Shown one piece after another: positions 51,784 through 60,120 of a stretch of 64,000 nt of DNA. The notes below the pieces were generated by a model, which saw only the letters and a program-made list of their open reading frames with translations, ran no database searches and was not told where the DNA came from. The stretch is from VRUE01 sp963699225 (lineage in GTDB: Bacteria > Actinomycetota > Thermoleophilia > Solirubrobacterales > 70-9), in the NCBI GenBank assembly GCA_963699225.1, contig OY969423.1:1736001-1800000 (forward strand). Reading direction: 5' to 3'. Made by a program: the position numbers and the translations under genes. Numbering within the stretch: the first letter of the stretch is position 1; the number at the start of each line of letters is the position of its first letter.

Positions 51784-53043
51784 TTGAGTCAGGGATCAGA
51801 AGCAACCAAAACCAGCGCAGCGGCACGCAAGCGCGCCGCAGTGGAAATGATCGCTCGCTACGAGGGCGCCCTTCGCCGCACGGCGAGGCGCTACTCGTTC
51901 GACGCTGAAGACGCCGACGACGCCTACCAGCGGGCGCTGGAGATCGTCCTGACAAAAGCGCCGACCACCGACTTACGCGAACTGATCCGCTGGACCCAGA
52001 CGGTGACCAAGCACGAGGCGCTGGCGGTCCGACAAGCCCGCGAGAAGCTGCTCGGCTACCAGCGCATCAGGGAGGGAGCGGAGGACCCGATGGCGCTGAT
52101 CCCCGCCGCTGGCGCCGGACCCGACGAGCAGGCCGAGCGCCGCGAAGACATAGCCCGCAGCCGCGAGGCGCTGCAGGCGCTGAAGCCGGCCGAGCTGAGG
52201 GCCCTCGGCCTGCTCGCCGAGGGCTACTCCTATGTCGAGATTGGCGAACGAACTGGCTGGAGCCAGACGAAAATCAATCGACTGCTCGCCGAGGGCAGGG
52301 CCAGCTTTCGCACTCTCGTCTCCCGCAGCGAGGACGGCAGCCGCTGCCGCGATCTGCGGCCGCTGCTCTCGGCCTTCTGCGACGGAGAGACCAGCCCGCG
52401 CGAGGCGCGGGAAGTGCGCGAGCACCTGCGCGCCTGCGCCCAGTGCCGGGCGACGATGCGCACCTACAGGGCGGCCCCGAGGATCGCCGCAGCGCTGCTG
52501 CCGTTGATGCCACCCTCTCGCTCGCTGCTGGAACGGGCGCAGGATCTAGCCGCCAACTTCTCGTCGCGACTGCCGGGATTTGGTAGCAGCGAATCGGTTG
52601 CCGCGCAGGTCGCCGCCGCCGGAGGCACCCGGGGCGCCGGCATGGCGGCGATCGCAAAGCTGCTCACCGTCTGCGCCGGAGCGGCCGGCGGCGCGGCAGC
52701 CTGCGTCGCCACCGGCGTACTGCCGGCGCCGGTGCTGGTCCCAGACCCCGCGCCCAAGCCAGCGATCGAACGCTCGGCGGCCAGCGCGGGCGCCGCAAGC
52801 GAAGACGAGGCGGTTGACTACCAGCCGGCGCCGGCGCCGGCGGAAACCCCGGCGAGCAAGCCGACACCAAAGCCCGCGGCAGAAAAGGCGGAGGCCGACC
52901 CGGTCAGCGCCGAACCGAGCGCTGCTCCCGCAGGAGCGGTGGAATACGAAGCGCCCGCGGCGACGCCCGAACCGGCCAGCAGCGAAGCCGCCTCCTCTTC
53001 CTCGAGTTCGAGCGGGTCCGCAGCCGGGGAGTTTGGGCCGTGA
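51784..53043 (+). CDS. ECF-type sigma factor fused to zinc-finger anti-sigma-like and membrane segments
   Basis: 419 residues. Sigma region 2 is at about 22-60 (MIARYEGALRRTARRYSFDA ... DDAYQRALEIVLTK) and region 4 at about 130-180 (ALKPAELRALGLLAEGYSYV, WSQTKINRLLAEGRASF). A zf-HC2-like finger follows (LLSAFCDGETSPREAREVRE, HLRACAQC), then one hydrophobic segment (about 285-315) and an Ala/Pro/Glu/Ser-rich tail ending in a Ser run. The fusion would hold a sigma factor, its inhibitor-type finger and a membrane anchor in one chain. Start TTG 51784 is tentative; GTG 51841 and ATG 51847 are alternatives. It is translationally coupled to the secreted protein downstream. Confidence 0.75.
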   Translation: MSQGSEATKTSAAARKRAAVEMIARYEGALRRTARRYSFDAEDADDAYQRALEIVLTKAPTTDLRELIRWTQTVTKHEALAVRQAREKLLGYQRIREGAEDPMALIPAAGAGPDEQAERREDIARSREALQALKPAELRALGLLAEGYSYVEIGERTGWSQTKINRLLAEGRASFRTLVSRSEDGSRCRDLRPLLSAFCDGETSPREAREVREHLRACAQCRATMRTYRAAPRIAAALLPLMPPSRSLLERAQDLAANFSSRLPGFGSSESVAAQVAAAGGTRGAGMAAIAKLLTVCAGAAGGAAACVATGVLPAPVLVPDPAPKPAIERSAASAGAASEDEAVDYQPAPAPAETPASKPTPKPAAEKAEADPVSAEPSAAPAGAVEYEAPAATPEPASSEAASSSSSSSGSAAGEFGP

Positions 53044-55052
53044 TGCGGCGGGCCAAAGCACCTGCAACGCGCTGTGGTCCTATGAGAAGGACAAAACGTT
53101 GCACCTCTGCGATCGCGTTGGTTTTATCCCTCGCGCTGGTCTGTCCGGCGGCGGCAGGGGCCACTATGCAACCGATCGACCTGCGGGTCGACGGCGGCGA
53201 GGACAACTGGCACCCGAGCCGCATGTTCGCGCTCAGCTGGAGTAACCCATCCGGCGTCGCCGCCGTTCACTACCGGCTGCTCGGTCCGGGCGGCGAGGTC
53301 CTGATCGGCGACACGAGGCTGCCGTGGGCGGCGAGCGCAATCGACCATCTCAGCGCTCCGGCCGCGCCCGGCGCCTATACGGCGGAGGTTTGGCTGGAGG
53401 ACGGCGGCGGCGCGCAGGGTCCGACGGTAAGCGCCAAGCTCCGCTTCGACGATGCGCGTCCGGGTGCTGTCGAGCCGCTCGCCTCGCCGGGGTGGATCGG
53501 TCGCTCAGCCTTCCCCTACACCGTTCACCTCGCTCACCCAAGCGGTCCGCTACCGATCTCCGGTATCCGTGGCTATGCCGTGTCGACCGATGCCTCCCCG
53601 ACTGGGAGCCCCTGTGCTGGGACAACCTGCAGCCCCGTCGAAACCGATCTGCAGGGCGGCGTCGCCGCCGACTCGCTGCCGCTCGCCGAGTTGCCGGAGG
53701 GGATCAACTACGTGCACGCGGTCGCGGTCTCCGGCTCGGGAACTGCCTCGTCGCCGCCCGGAACCACGGTTCTCCGCGTCGACAAGACCGAGCCGCTGAC
53801 CCGGATCGAGGGCGTGCCCGCCGGATGGTCAAGCGACCCGGTGAAGCTGACGGCGGAGGCCAGTGACGCGGCCTCGGGAATGACGGCCACGGCTAGCGCC
53901 GAGGGCCCGTTCACCGCGATCCAGATCGACGGCGGCGCGCCCACGACCGCCGCAGGCGCCGCCGTCAGCACAACCGTGATCGCATCGGGCGTGCACTCAG
54001 TCGCCTATTACGCCCGGGACGCGGCCGGCAACGTCGCCGACGGGGCGGCCGGCAACGGGCGGACCAACCGCCCGCCGGCTACGGCGACGGTCAGGATCGA
54101 TCGCGAGCCACCACGGCTCGCCTTCGCCGCCGCCCCAAACGCCCGTGACCCGGAGCTGATCGAGGCGCGAGCCGAGGATCGCTACTCCGGGCCCGACCCA
54201 AACCGGGGCTCGATCGCGGTTCGTCGTGTCGGCGCCGGCGAGCGCTTCGTGGCGCTGCCAACGCAAGTCTCGGCCGGAACCCTGCGCGCGCGCTGGGACT
54301 CGAGCGCCTACCCGGCGGGCGACTATGAGTTCCGCGCCAGTGCCTACGACATGGCGGGCAACGGGACGACCTCGCTCGAGCGGGCAGATGGCACAGCGAT
54401 GCGCCTGAGTGGACCGCTCAAGGTGCCGGCCAGACTGCTGATCCGCGCTGGCCGGCAACGAACACTGCGCTACGGGCGCGGCACCTGCTTCGCCGGGCGC
54501 GCGCTGACGGCACGGCGGACACCGCTTGCCGGCGCGACGGTCCGGGTGAGCGAGCGCTTTGCGGACGGCAGCAGCCCAGCGGAGCGTGTGGCAACCGTGC
54601 GGACGGGAGAAGACGGCCGCTTCGGGATCCGGCTGGCGCCGGGACCGAGCCGCGAAGTCCTCGCCACGGTTGCGCCCACGGCGACGACACGGGGGGCCGA
54701 CAGCAGGCCGCTGACCTTGACGGTGCACAGCCACGTGGTTCTGCGGGCCTCGGCTCGGGTCGCGAAGATCGGCGGCTCGCCACTGGTCTTTCGCGGCAAG
54801 GTCGCGAGCCAGGGCGCGACGATGCCGACCGACGGCAAGGTCGTACAACTGCAGTTCCGCCTTCCCGGCCTGCCTTGGAGTGAGTTCCGCAGCGTCCGCA
54901 CGGACCCGAACGGGCGCTTCCGCTACGCCTATCGCTTCAGCGACGATGACAGCCGCGGCGCGCGCTTTCAGTTCCGCGCCTACGCACCGGCGCAAGCCGG
55001 CTGGCCATACGAGCCAGCCGGCTCACTGCCGGTGTCGGTACTGGGTGCTTAG
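53043..55052 (+). CDS. Large secreted protein with Ig-like/beta-sandwich repeats
   Basis: 669 residues. The signal sequence is CTSAIALVLSLALVCPAAAG after a long basic N-region. At least five beta-sandwich-like modules follow: LRVDKTEPLTRIEGVPAGWS with VKLTAEASDAASGM is the Big/Ig-like pattern, repeated with variations, and C-terminal modules resemble carboxypeptidase-regulatory-like domains (RTGEDGRFGIRLAPG, RTDPNGRFRYAYRF). It overlaps the sigma-fusion stop (TGATG; GTG 53040 is also possible). The in-frame ATG 53082, inside a hairpin repeat, could be the real start. It is probably controlled by or linked to the sigma fusion. A surface role is inferred. Confidence 0.7.
   Translation: MRRAKAPATRCGPMRRTKRCTSAIALVLSLALVCPAAAGATMQPIDLRVDGGEDNWHPSRMFALSWSNPSGVAAVHYRLLGPGGEVLIGDTRLPWAASAIDHLSAPAAPGAYTAEVWLEDGGGAQGPTVSAKLRFDDARPGAVEPLASPGWIGRSAFPYTVHLAHPSGPLPISGIRGYAVSTDASPTGSPCAGTTCSPVETDLQGGVAADSLPLAELPEGINYVHAVAVSGSGTASSPPGTTVLRVDKTEPLTRIEGVPAGWSSDPVKLTAEASDAASGMTATASAEGPFTAIQIDGGAPTTAAGAAVSTTVIASGVHSVAYYARDAAGNVADGAAGNGRTNRPPATATVRIDREPPRLAFAAAPNARDPELIEARAEDRYSGPDPNRGSIAVRRVGAGERFVALPTQVSAGTLRARWDSSAYPAGDYEFRASAYDMAGNGTTSLERADGTAMRLSGPLKVPARLLIRAGRQRTLRYGRGTCFAGRALTARRTPLAGATVRVSERFADGSSPAERVATVRTGEDGRFGIRLAPGPSREVLATVAPTATTRGADSRPLTLTVHSHVVLRASARVAKIGGSPLVFRGKVASQGATMPTDGKVVQLQFRLPGLPWSEFRSVRTDPNGRFRYAYRFSDDDSRGARFQFRAYAPAQAGWPYEPAGSLPVSVLGA
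53063..53106. repeat. Covarying hairpin repeat, copy 2, inside a coding start
   Basis: 37 of 44 bases match 23076-23033 read on the other strand. The inner stem is GTCCT/AGGAC here and GTCCC/GGGAC there, a compensatory pair change around the same ATGAGA loop, followed by AAAACGTTGCAC in both. The loop ATG (53082) is in frame with the secreted-protein gene. Confidence 0.75.
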
Positions 55053-55462
55053 ACAGGTAGAAGATCGACCGCTTTGCGAACCCGCTGCTCCAGCTCGTTG
55101 CGGTTGCGCTTCAGGGTCGTCTCGACGGTGCGCTGACGCTTGCGCGCCTCGCGCTCGACCCGGTTGCGGGTCTTGCGGGCCTCGGTGGTGGCACGTTTGC
55201 GAGCGGTGGAGCCACGACGCTCGGTGCGCTTGACCCGCCGGCGCAGCTCGGTACGGTAGGACTTGAGCTGTTTTTCGGCGGCGCTGCGGCCGGTGAACGA
55301 CTCAACCAGCTCGCTGACGCGGTCGGTGACACTGAGGACCGCGCCGACGGGGAGGTCAACAGCGGTCTCGGCGACGCTGCGGGGCTGGCGTTTCTCAGCG
55401 CCCGTGGTGGTCGTCGTTTTGGCTTTGGAGGCGGAGCTTTTGCTCCCGTTGGTCGATGCCAT
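55049..55462 (-). CDS. Small basic coiled-coil protein behind tandem LexA-like boxes
   Basis: 137 residues. After a Ser/Thr/Lys-rich N-terminus comes VAETAVDLPVGAVLSVTDRV (amphipathic), then a long, strongly basic helix from about 75 to the end (LRRRVKRTERRGSTARKRAT and onward, about one third Arg/Lys) that can form a coiled coil. This resembles the layout of HbhA/histone-like proteins but without their sequence. ATG 55462 fits the promoter at 55509; ATG 55522 would place the start inside a LexA-like box. It overlaps the convergent secreted-protein gene by 4 bases. DNA or envelope binding during DNA damage is a guess from charge and regulation. Confidence 0.7.
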   Translation of the reverse strand: MASTNGSKSSASKAKTTTTTGAEKRQPRSVAETAVDLPVGAVLSVTDRVSELVESFTGRSAAEKQLKSYRTELRRRVKRTERRGSTARKRATTEARKTRNRVEREARKRQRTVETTLKRNRNELEQRVRKAVDLLPV

Positions 55463-55508
55463 TTGAAGAAAAATCCCTTCGTCTGCGGTTTCCTGCCTCG
55501 GATTCGCG

Positions 55509-55514
55509 AGTGTA
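55509..55514 (-). promoter_or_regulatory. -10 hexamer TACACT under LexA-like control
   Basis: TACACT on the minus strand follows the proximal LexA-like box by one base, so the repressor would cover the spacer and -35 of this promoter. The predicted leader before ATG 55462 is about 40 bases and contains AAGGGA. Confidence 0.5.
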
Positions 55515-55515
55515 A

Positions 55516-55546
55516 CGAACATACGTTCTACGCGAACAGACGTTCT
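55516..55546. promoter_or_regulatory. Two tandem LexA-type SOS boxes
   Basis: CGAACATACGTTCT (55516-55529) and CGAACAGACGTTCT (55533-55546) both fit the Gram-positive/actinobacterial LexA pattern CGAAC-RNRY-GTTC, 3 bases apart. They lie immediately upstream of the -10 box of the basic coiled-coil gene. Confidence 0.75.
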
Positions 55547-55567
55547 TAAACCCGAAGCGCGTGCCGG

Positions 55568-56380
55568 TTACTGCCCGGCCCGGGCGATCGCCAATCCGCG
55601 CTCGCCCGCCGCGGCCGCAAAGGTGTAGCGGGCGTCAAGCCCGAGCGGCGCCTCGTTCAGCGGCCCGTCGCCGAACGCCACCATCCCGCCGGCCTCGCGA
55701 ACGAGCAGCTGTGTGGCCGCGGCGTCGACCGAGCGGCAGGGCCGCAGGCCGATCATCGCGTCGAAGCGAGCGGCGGCGACGTAGGCGGCGGTGATCGCGA
55801 TCGAGCCGACCACGCGAATCCGGTAGACCCGCCCGGCGAAGGCCTCGAGCGCGGGGACGGCGCGCTCCGGCTCGGCGGCCTCGAGACCGAGCAGCTCCAG
55901 CTTCTCGCCGTCGGCGCCAACCTCGATCCGCTCTTCGTCGAGCGTCGCGCCCTGGCCTCGACGGGCTGTGAACTCCTCGCCGGCGCCGAAGTCATAGACG
56001 TAGCCGAACTCGACCGCAGCCATCGAGTCGTTGCTGGCCACGGCGATGCTGAGGCTGTGCGAGGGAAGCGTACGGCGGGCGTTGAGCGAACCGTCGATCG
56101 GGTCGATCACGACCCGCGCCGGTCCGCCGCCACCGAACTCGACTTCGCCGCGCTCCTCCGAGACGGCGACGAATGCCGCGCCTTGCTCCGCCAGCGCGTC
56201 AAGCTCGGCGAAGACAACGTCCTCGCAGCGACGGTCGATGACCAGGGTGTGGTCTCCCCCCTCGCCCACCCCCTCGTACTCGGTGCGAGCCTCGATGCCG
56301 CGCACCTGCTCGAAGATCGTTCGCTGCGCCGCCACACAACGGCGGCAAATTCCCAGCCAGTCTGCGGAGAAAACGTCCAT
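55568..56380 (-). CDS. Inositol-monophosphatase-family phosphatase
   Basis: 270 residues. Metal site residues are in AVSEERGEVEFGG (Glu) and VIDPIDGSLNARR (Asp-Pro-x-Asp-Gly-Ser), and the C-terminal CRSVDAAATQLLVREAGG replaces the usual WDxAA with VDAAA. Members dephosphorylate inositol phosphates, PAP or fructose bisphosphate; the changed WD motif makes the substrate uncertain. ATG 56380 has TAGGAT 7 bases upstream; ATG 56389 would overlap that hexamer. It is divergent from the helicase-like gene at 56424. Confidence 0.8.
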   Translation of the reverse strand: MDVFSADWLGICRRCVAAQRTIFEQVRGIEARTEYEGVGEGGDHTLVIDRRCEDVVFAELDALAEQGAAFVAVSEERGEVEFGGGGPARVVIDPIDGSLNARRTLPSHSLSIAVASNDSMAAVEFGYVYDFGAGEEFTARRGQGATLDEERIEVGADGEKLELLGLEAAEPERAVPALEAFAGRVYRIRVVGSIAITAAYVAAARFDAMIGLRPCRSVDAAATQLLVREAGGMVAFGDGPLNEAPLGLDARYTFAAAAGERGLAIARAGQ

Positions 56381-56387
56381 GCCGGTC

Positions 56388-56393
56388 ATCCTA
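56388..56393 (-). promoter_or_regulatory. -10 hexamer TAGGAT of the phosphatase gene
   Basis: On the minus strand TAGGAT ends 7 bases before ATG 56380, with no ribosome binding site. The divergent TAGCGT for the helicase-like gene is 18 bases away. Confidence 0.45.
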
Positions 56394-56411
56394 TGGAGGC
56401 CGCGCACTCGC

Positions 56412-56417
56412 TAGCGT
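56412..56417 (+). promoter_or_regulatory. -10 hexamer TAGCGT of the helicase-like gene
   Basis: TAGCGT ends 6 bases before ATG 56424. The TGGACC between them is not a ribosome binding site. Confidence 0.45.
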
Positions 56418-56423
56418 TGGACC

Positions 56424-59207
56424 ATGCTCACCCTGGCGGAGGCTCAGCAGCGCGCGGTCCAGCACGGCGATGGCCCGCTGCTGCTGCTCGGAGCCACCGG
56501 CACCGGCAAGACCGAGGCTCTGGCGCGACGCCTGGCGCGGCTCGCCACCGACGAGGTCGACGCTGATCGTGTCCTGCTCGCCGCCGCCACACCGGCAACC
56601 GCGCGACGCCTGCAGGCCCGGGTCGAGGCGCTGCTTCGAGCCCCTTATGAGGAGCTGTGGGTTGGCACCTGGCCGGTCGTCTGCGAGCGACTGCTGCGGG
56701 TCCACTCAACCGCGGCCGGGCTCAATCCCTTCTTCGACGTGCTCGGCCCGGCGGAGCGGCTAGCGATGATGCTCGACCACCTCGACGAGCTGCCGTTGCG
56801 CAACCACGAGATCCGCGGCAACCCGGCGGGGCTACTGGCGCGGCTACTGGCTCAGATCGACGAACTGAAGGCTGGCTCCGACCCGCCCGAGCCCGACCTG
56901 GCCGAGTTCTGCGCCGCCCACGACCGGATCGTCGCCGCCTCGGGCAACCTCGACGAGGGCGACGTCTTCCTCACCCTCGGCAAGCTCCTGCACGAGCGCC
57001 CCGACATCCGCACCGAGATCGCAACCCGATTCGCCTACCTGATGGTCGACGAGTACGAGGACACGACGCCTGCCCAGCGGGCGATCCTCGCCAAGCTGGC
57101 GGAGGAGAACCCAAACCACCTCTACGCACAGGACGCGGCCGGAGCACCCACCGCCGAGGACCCCTCGATAACGCTGGATCAGCAATTCCGCCACCCGGCG
57201 GTGCGGTTCTGGCGTTGCACCAACGAGCGGGCGCAAGCGCAGGCGATCGCGCGCGAGGTCGAGCACCTGCTCAGCGAGGGAACTGCGCCGGGGGCGATCT
57301 GCGTGCTGATCGACGATCCGGCGGCGAACGGCGGGCCGGTCTCGGCGGCGATGGAGGAGCGCGGTGTCCCCTTCCACCTGGCTGGGCCGGCGGCCCTGTT
57401 CCAGCGACCCGAGGTGCGCGACGCGATCGCCTGGCTGCGCGTGCTCGCCGCGCCCGATGACTCACCGGCCGCGGCGCGGGCGCTGACCAGGCCGCCGATC
57501 GAGTTGCGTGCCGCCGACCTGGCGCGGCTGACGACGATCGCCCGCCGCCGCAAGGTCGACATGGTCTCCGCCTGCGAGGCGGCGCTGGAAAGCCCGCAGA
57601 TCCCGCCCGAGGGGCGCGAGCGGATCCAGGCCTTCCTCAAGCTCTACGGGGAAGCCTCGGCGGCGCTGGAAGAACGCCGCGCCGACGTCTTCGTCAGGCG
57701 CCTGATCGAGCGGGTCGGCCTGCGCCGCCAGCGGCTCTTCGCCGCCGAGCCCGAGGTGGCGGAGCGGCTGCTCGGCCTTTCCCGTCTGGCCGAGCTGGCC
57801 TCCGCCTGGGCGCGGCGAGAAGCGCACGGCACGACCCGCGATTTCGTCCGCTACCTCAGCGCCGTCGCCGAGGCCGGGGTCGAGCCAGCCGGCGGCGAGG
57901 AGCCACCGTCGCCGGGCGCCGTCCTCGGCCTCTCCCGCCGTGCCGCCAAGGGGACCGAGTTCGATCACGTCTTCGTGCTCGGCCAGGGAGCCGAAGGCGC
58001 ACAGGCGCGACTGAGCCTGGTGCTCTCCCGGGTCGAACAGGACGGGGCGGCGGCGGAGAACGAGAGGGAGGAGACGCAGGAGGAGGAGCTGTTCGGCCCC
58101 GCCGAGGGCCTGCACGCCACCTACCGCAAGCTGCGCGAGGAGGTGCTGGAGGCGTCTTGGCGGGCCGGACGAGAGCTCTCGGAGCCGCGCCTCGACACCG
58201 TGATCGACGTCAACCGGGCGATTGCCCGCCACCTCGAGCTGCTCAAGCTGGCGGCCCTTGCCCAGCGACCGGGCGAGGAGGCGACGGCCGAGGCGATCGC
58301 GGCGGTCAACGGGCTGTTGCGACAGGTGGCGACTCCCGAGCAACAGACCGAGCTCGACGCCTCGCCGCTCGACGCCTACCTGCTCGACTCAGAGCGCGAG
58401 CGCGATGGTCGGCGCATGCTGATCGCCGCCCGCCACGAGCCCTCGCTGGAAGCCTTCCTGCCGCGCCGAGGCGATGGTGCCCTCAGTCTCTCCGCCTCCG
58501 ACCTCGACCTCTATTTGACCTGCCCGCTGAAGTACAAGTTCCGGCGCGTCTTCGGCATTCCCGAGGAGCCGACGATCAACCAGCGCTTCGGCATCCTCAT
58601 CCACAGCGTCCTGGAACGCTTCCACAAGGACGCCGGCGAGGGCGAGACCACGAATGGCGGCCTGGCCGAGCTGATGGAGCTCTTCGAGTCGGGCTGGCGA
58701 CGCTCGGGGTTTGGCAGCAGCGACGACGAGCTGCAGTTCCGCGATCGCGCTCGCGAGGCGATGCGCCTCTACTGGGAGCGAGAGCGCGAATCGGAGGGGG
58801 TGCCGGTCTGGCTCGAGCGCAAGTTCGACATCCGCATCGGCGAGCACCAGGTGCGCGGCCGGGTCGACCGGGTCGACCGCCTCCCCGACGGCAGCTACGA
58901 GCTGATCGACTACAAGACCGGCGAACGCAAGAGCGAAGCCCAGCTCGAGAACGACCTGCAGCTCGCCCTCTACCGGCTCGCCGCCCGCGAGGCCTGGGGG
59001 CTCGAGGCGGGAACCGGCAGCTACTACTACGTGCTCGACGCCGACAAGGTGGCAGCGCCGGTCAGGGCCGACGACGCCGAGCGGGTGGAGCGCACCGTGC
59101 TCGAGGTCGGCGAGGGGGTGCTGGGCCAGGACTTCGAGCCGCGGCCAGCGCCGACGACCTGCAGCTGGTGCGACTACCGGCTCATCTGCCCCGCGGCAGA
59201 GAGCTAA
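56424..59207 (+). CDS. UvrD-like helicase domain with PD-(D/E)XK nuclease and Fe-S cysteines
   Basis: 927 residues. Motor: AQQRAV (Q motif), Walker A GATGTGKT (23-30), Walker B LMVDEYEDTTPAQ (about 207-219), motif V RRAAKGTEFDHVFVLGQG (about 505-522). The UvrD motif III (GD-x-DQSIY) reads YAQDAAGAPT, and no ALTRA-type motif VI is visible, so ATPase activity may be weak or lost. C-terminal nuclease (about 695-927): GRVDRVD ... ELIDYKTGERKS, plus Cys about 700 (LTCPLKYKF) and terminal CSWCDYRLIC, the four-Cys [4Fe-4S] set of AddB/AdnA-type nucleases. It probably acts in double-strand break processing, perhaps with an active motor partner encoded elsewhere. Confidence 0.8.
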   Translation: MLTLAEAQQRAVQHGDGPLLLLGATGTGKTEALARRLARLATDEVDADRVLLAAATPATARRLQARVEALLRAPYEELWVGTWPVVCERLLRVHSTAAGLNPFFDVLGPAERLAMMLDHLDELPLRNHEIRGNPAGLLARLLAQIDELKAGSDPPEPDLAEFCAAHDRIVAASGNLDEGDVFLTLGKLLHERPDIRTEIATRFAYLMVDEYEDTTPAQRAILAKLAEENPNHLYAQDAAGAPTAEDPSITLDQQFRHPAVRFWRCTNERAQAQAIAREVEHLLSEGTAPGAICVLIDDPAANGGPVSAAMEERGVPFHLAGPAALFQRPEVRDAIAWLRVLAAPDDSPAAARALTRPPIELRAADLARLTTIARRRKVDMVSACEAALESPQIPPEGRERIQAFLKLYGEASAALEERRADVFVRRLIERVGLRRQRLFAAEPEVAERLLGLSRLAELASAWARREAHGTTRDFVRYLSAVAEAGVEPAGGEEPPSPGAVLGLSRRAAKGTEFDHVFVLGQGAEGAQARLSLVLSRVEQDGAAAENEREETQEEELFGPAEGLHATYRKLREEVLEASWRAGRELSEPRLDTVIDVNRAIARHLELLKLAALAQRPGEEATAEAIAAVNGLLRQVATPEQQTELDASPLDAYLLDSERERDGRRMLIAARHEPSLEAFLPRRGDGALSLSASDLDLYLTCPLKYKFRRVFGIPEEPTINQRFGILIHSVLERFHKDAGEGETTNGGLAELMELFESGWRRSGFGSSDDELQFRDRAREAMRLYWERERESEGVPVWLERKFDIRIGEHQVRGRVDRVDRLPDGSYELIDYKTGERKSEAQLENDLQLALYRLAAREAWGLEAGTGSYYYVLDADKVAAPVRADDAERVERTVLEVGEGVLGQDFEPRPAPTTCSWCDYRLICPAAES

Positions 59208-59223
59208 GTCGCGACGCGAGCGA

Positions 59224-60084
59224 CTATTGATCGCCCTGCTGGCGCAGGAACTGCTGAAAATCTCTCGCGATGGAGTCCGCGGACGGTAGGTCTTCGGGGC
59301 CGTTCAGCTCGGTTTGTTCGGCCTCGATGCGGTCGACCAGCTCCTCGATCTCGGGGTTGGCGGCGATCGCGCGGTCGATCTGCTCTTCGTAGCTGCTCGT
59401 TTCTTCCTCTAGCTCGGTGGCGTCGACGGCGATGCCGGTGAGGCCCTCGAGCCGGCGCAATAGAGCGAGCGCCGCCTTCGGGTTCGGCACGGCGGCTACG
59501 TAGTGGGGCACCGCCGCCCAGAGCGAGGCGGAGCTCATCCCGACCTGGCGGCAGCAATCGTGGACGACGCCGACGATGCCGGTCGGCCCCTCATAGCTGG
59601 AGCGCTGCAGGTCGAGTTCCTCGACCAGTTTCTCGTCCGAGGCGAGGCCGGTGATCGGCACCGGCAGGGTGTGGGAGACCTCGGCGACCAACGCTCCCAA
59701 GGTGATCACCATCTCCACCCCGAGCGCGTCGGCGGCAGTGGCGATCGTTTCCGAAAAGGTGCGCCAGCGCAGGTTCGGCTCGGTGCCGTCGAGCAGGACG
59801 AGATCGCGCTCGGCGGCCGGTATGCGGACCGCGATCAGGTTGTTGTGAGGCCAGTCGATCCGCCGCGCTTGGCCCTCGCTGAGCACGATCGTTGGCCGCG
59901 TCGCCTGGAAGTCGAAGTAGTCCTCGGCGTCGACCTCGGCGATCAGCTCCGAATCGAAGGCATCGCCGACCGTGGTCAGCGCCGTCGAGGCGGAGGCGGC
60001 CGCGTCGTTCCAACCCCGAAACGAGCAGACGAGGATCGGGTTGCGCAGCTGCGGTACGTCGCCTTCCCAGCGAAGTGAATCCAC
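59224..60084 (-). CDS. PAC2-family protein (proteasome-assembly-chaperone-like)
   Basis: 286 residues. PILVCSFRGWNDAAASASTA, PNLRWRTFSETIATAADALG, VEMVITLGALVAEVSHTLPV and LWAAVPHYVAAVPNPKAALA are the conserved blocks of actinobacterial PAC2 proteins. The C-terminal ~75 residues are acidic and helical. The biochemical role is unsettled; homology to eukaryotic proteasome assembly chaperones is only in the fold. GTG 60084 has TAACCT 7 bases upstream. Confidence 0.85.
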   Translation of the reverse strand: MDSLRWEGDVPQLRNPILVCSFRGWNDAAASASTALTTVGDAFDSELIAEVDAEDYFDFQATRPTIVLSEGQARRIDWPHNNLIAVRIPAAERDLVLLDGTEPNLRWRTFSETIATAADALGVEMVITLGALVAEVSHTLPVPITGLASDEKLVEELDLQRSSYEGPTGIVGVVHDCCRQVGMSSASLWAAVPHYVAAVPNPKAALALLRRLEGLTGIAVDATELEEETSSYEEQIDRAIAANPEIEELVDRIEAEQTELNGPEDLPSADSIARDFQQFLRQQGDQ

Positions 60085-60091
60085 GCGTTTG

Positions 60092-60097
60092 AGGTTA
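60092..60097 (-). promoter_or_regulatory. -10 hexamer TAACCT of the PAC2 gene
   Basis: On the minus strand TAACCT ends 7 bases before GTG 60084, with no ribosome binding site. Confidence 0.45.
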
Positions 60098-60120
60098 CCG
60101 ATGGGCCTGCGCGGCGCCGG

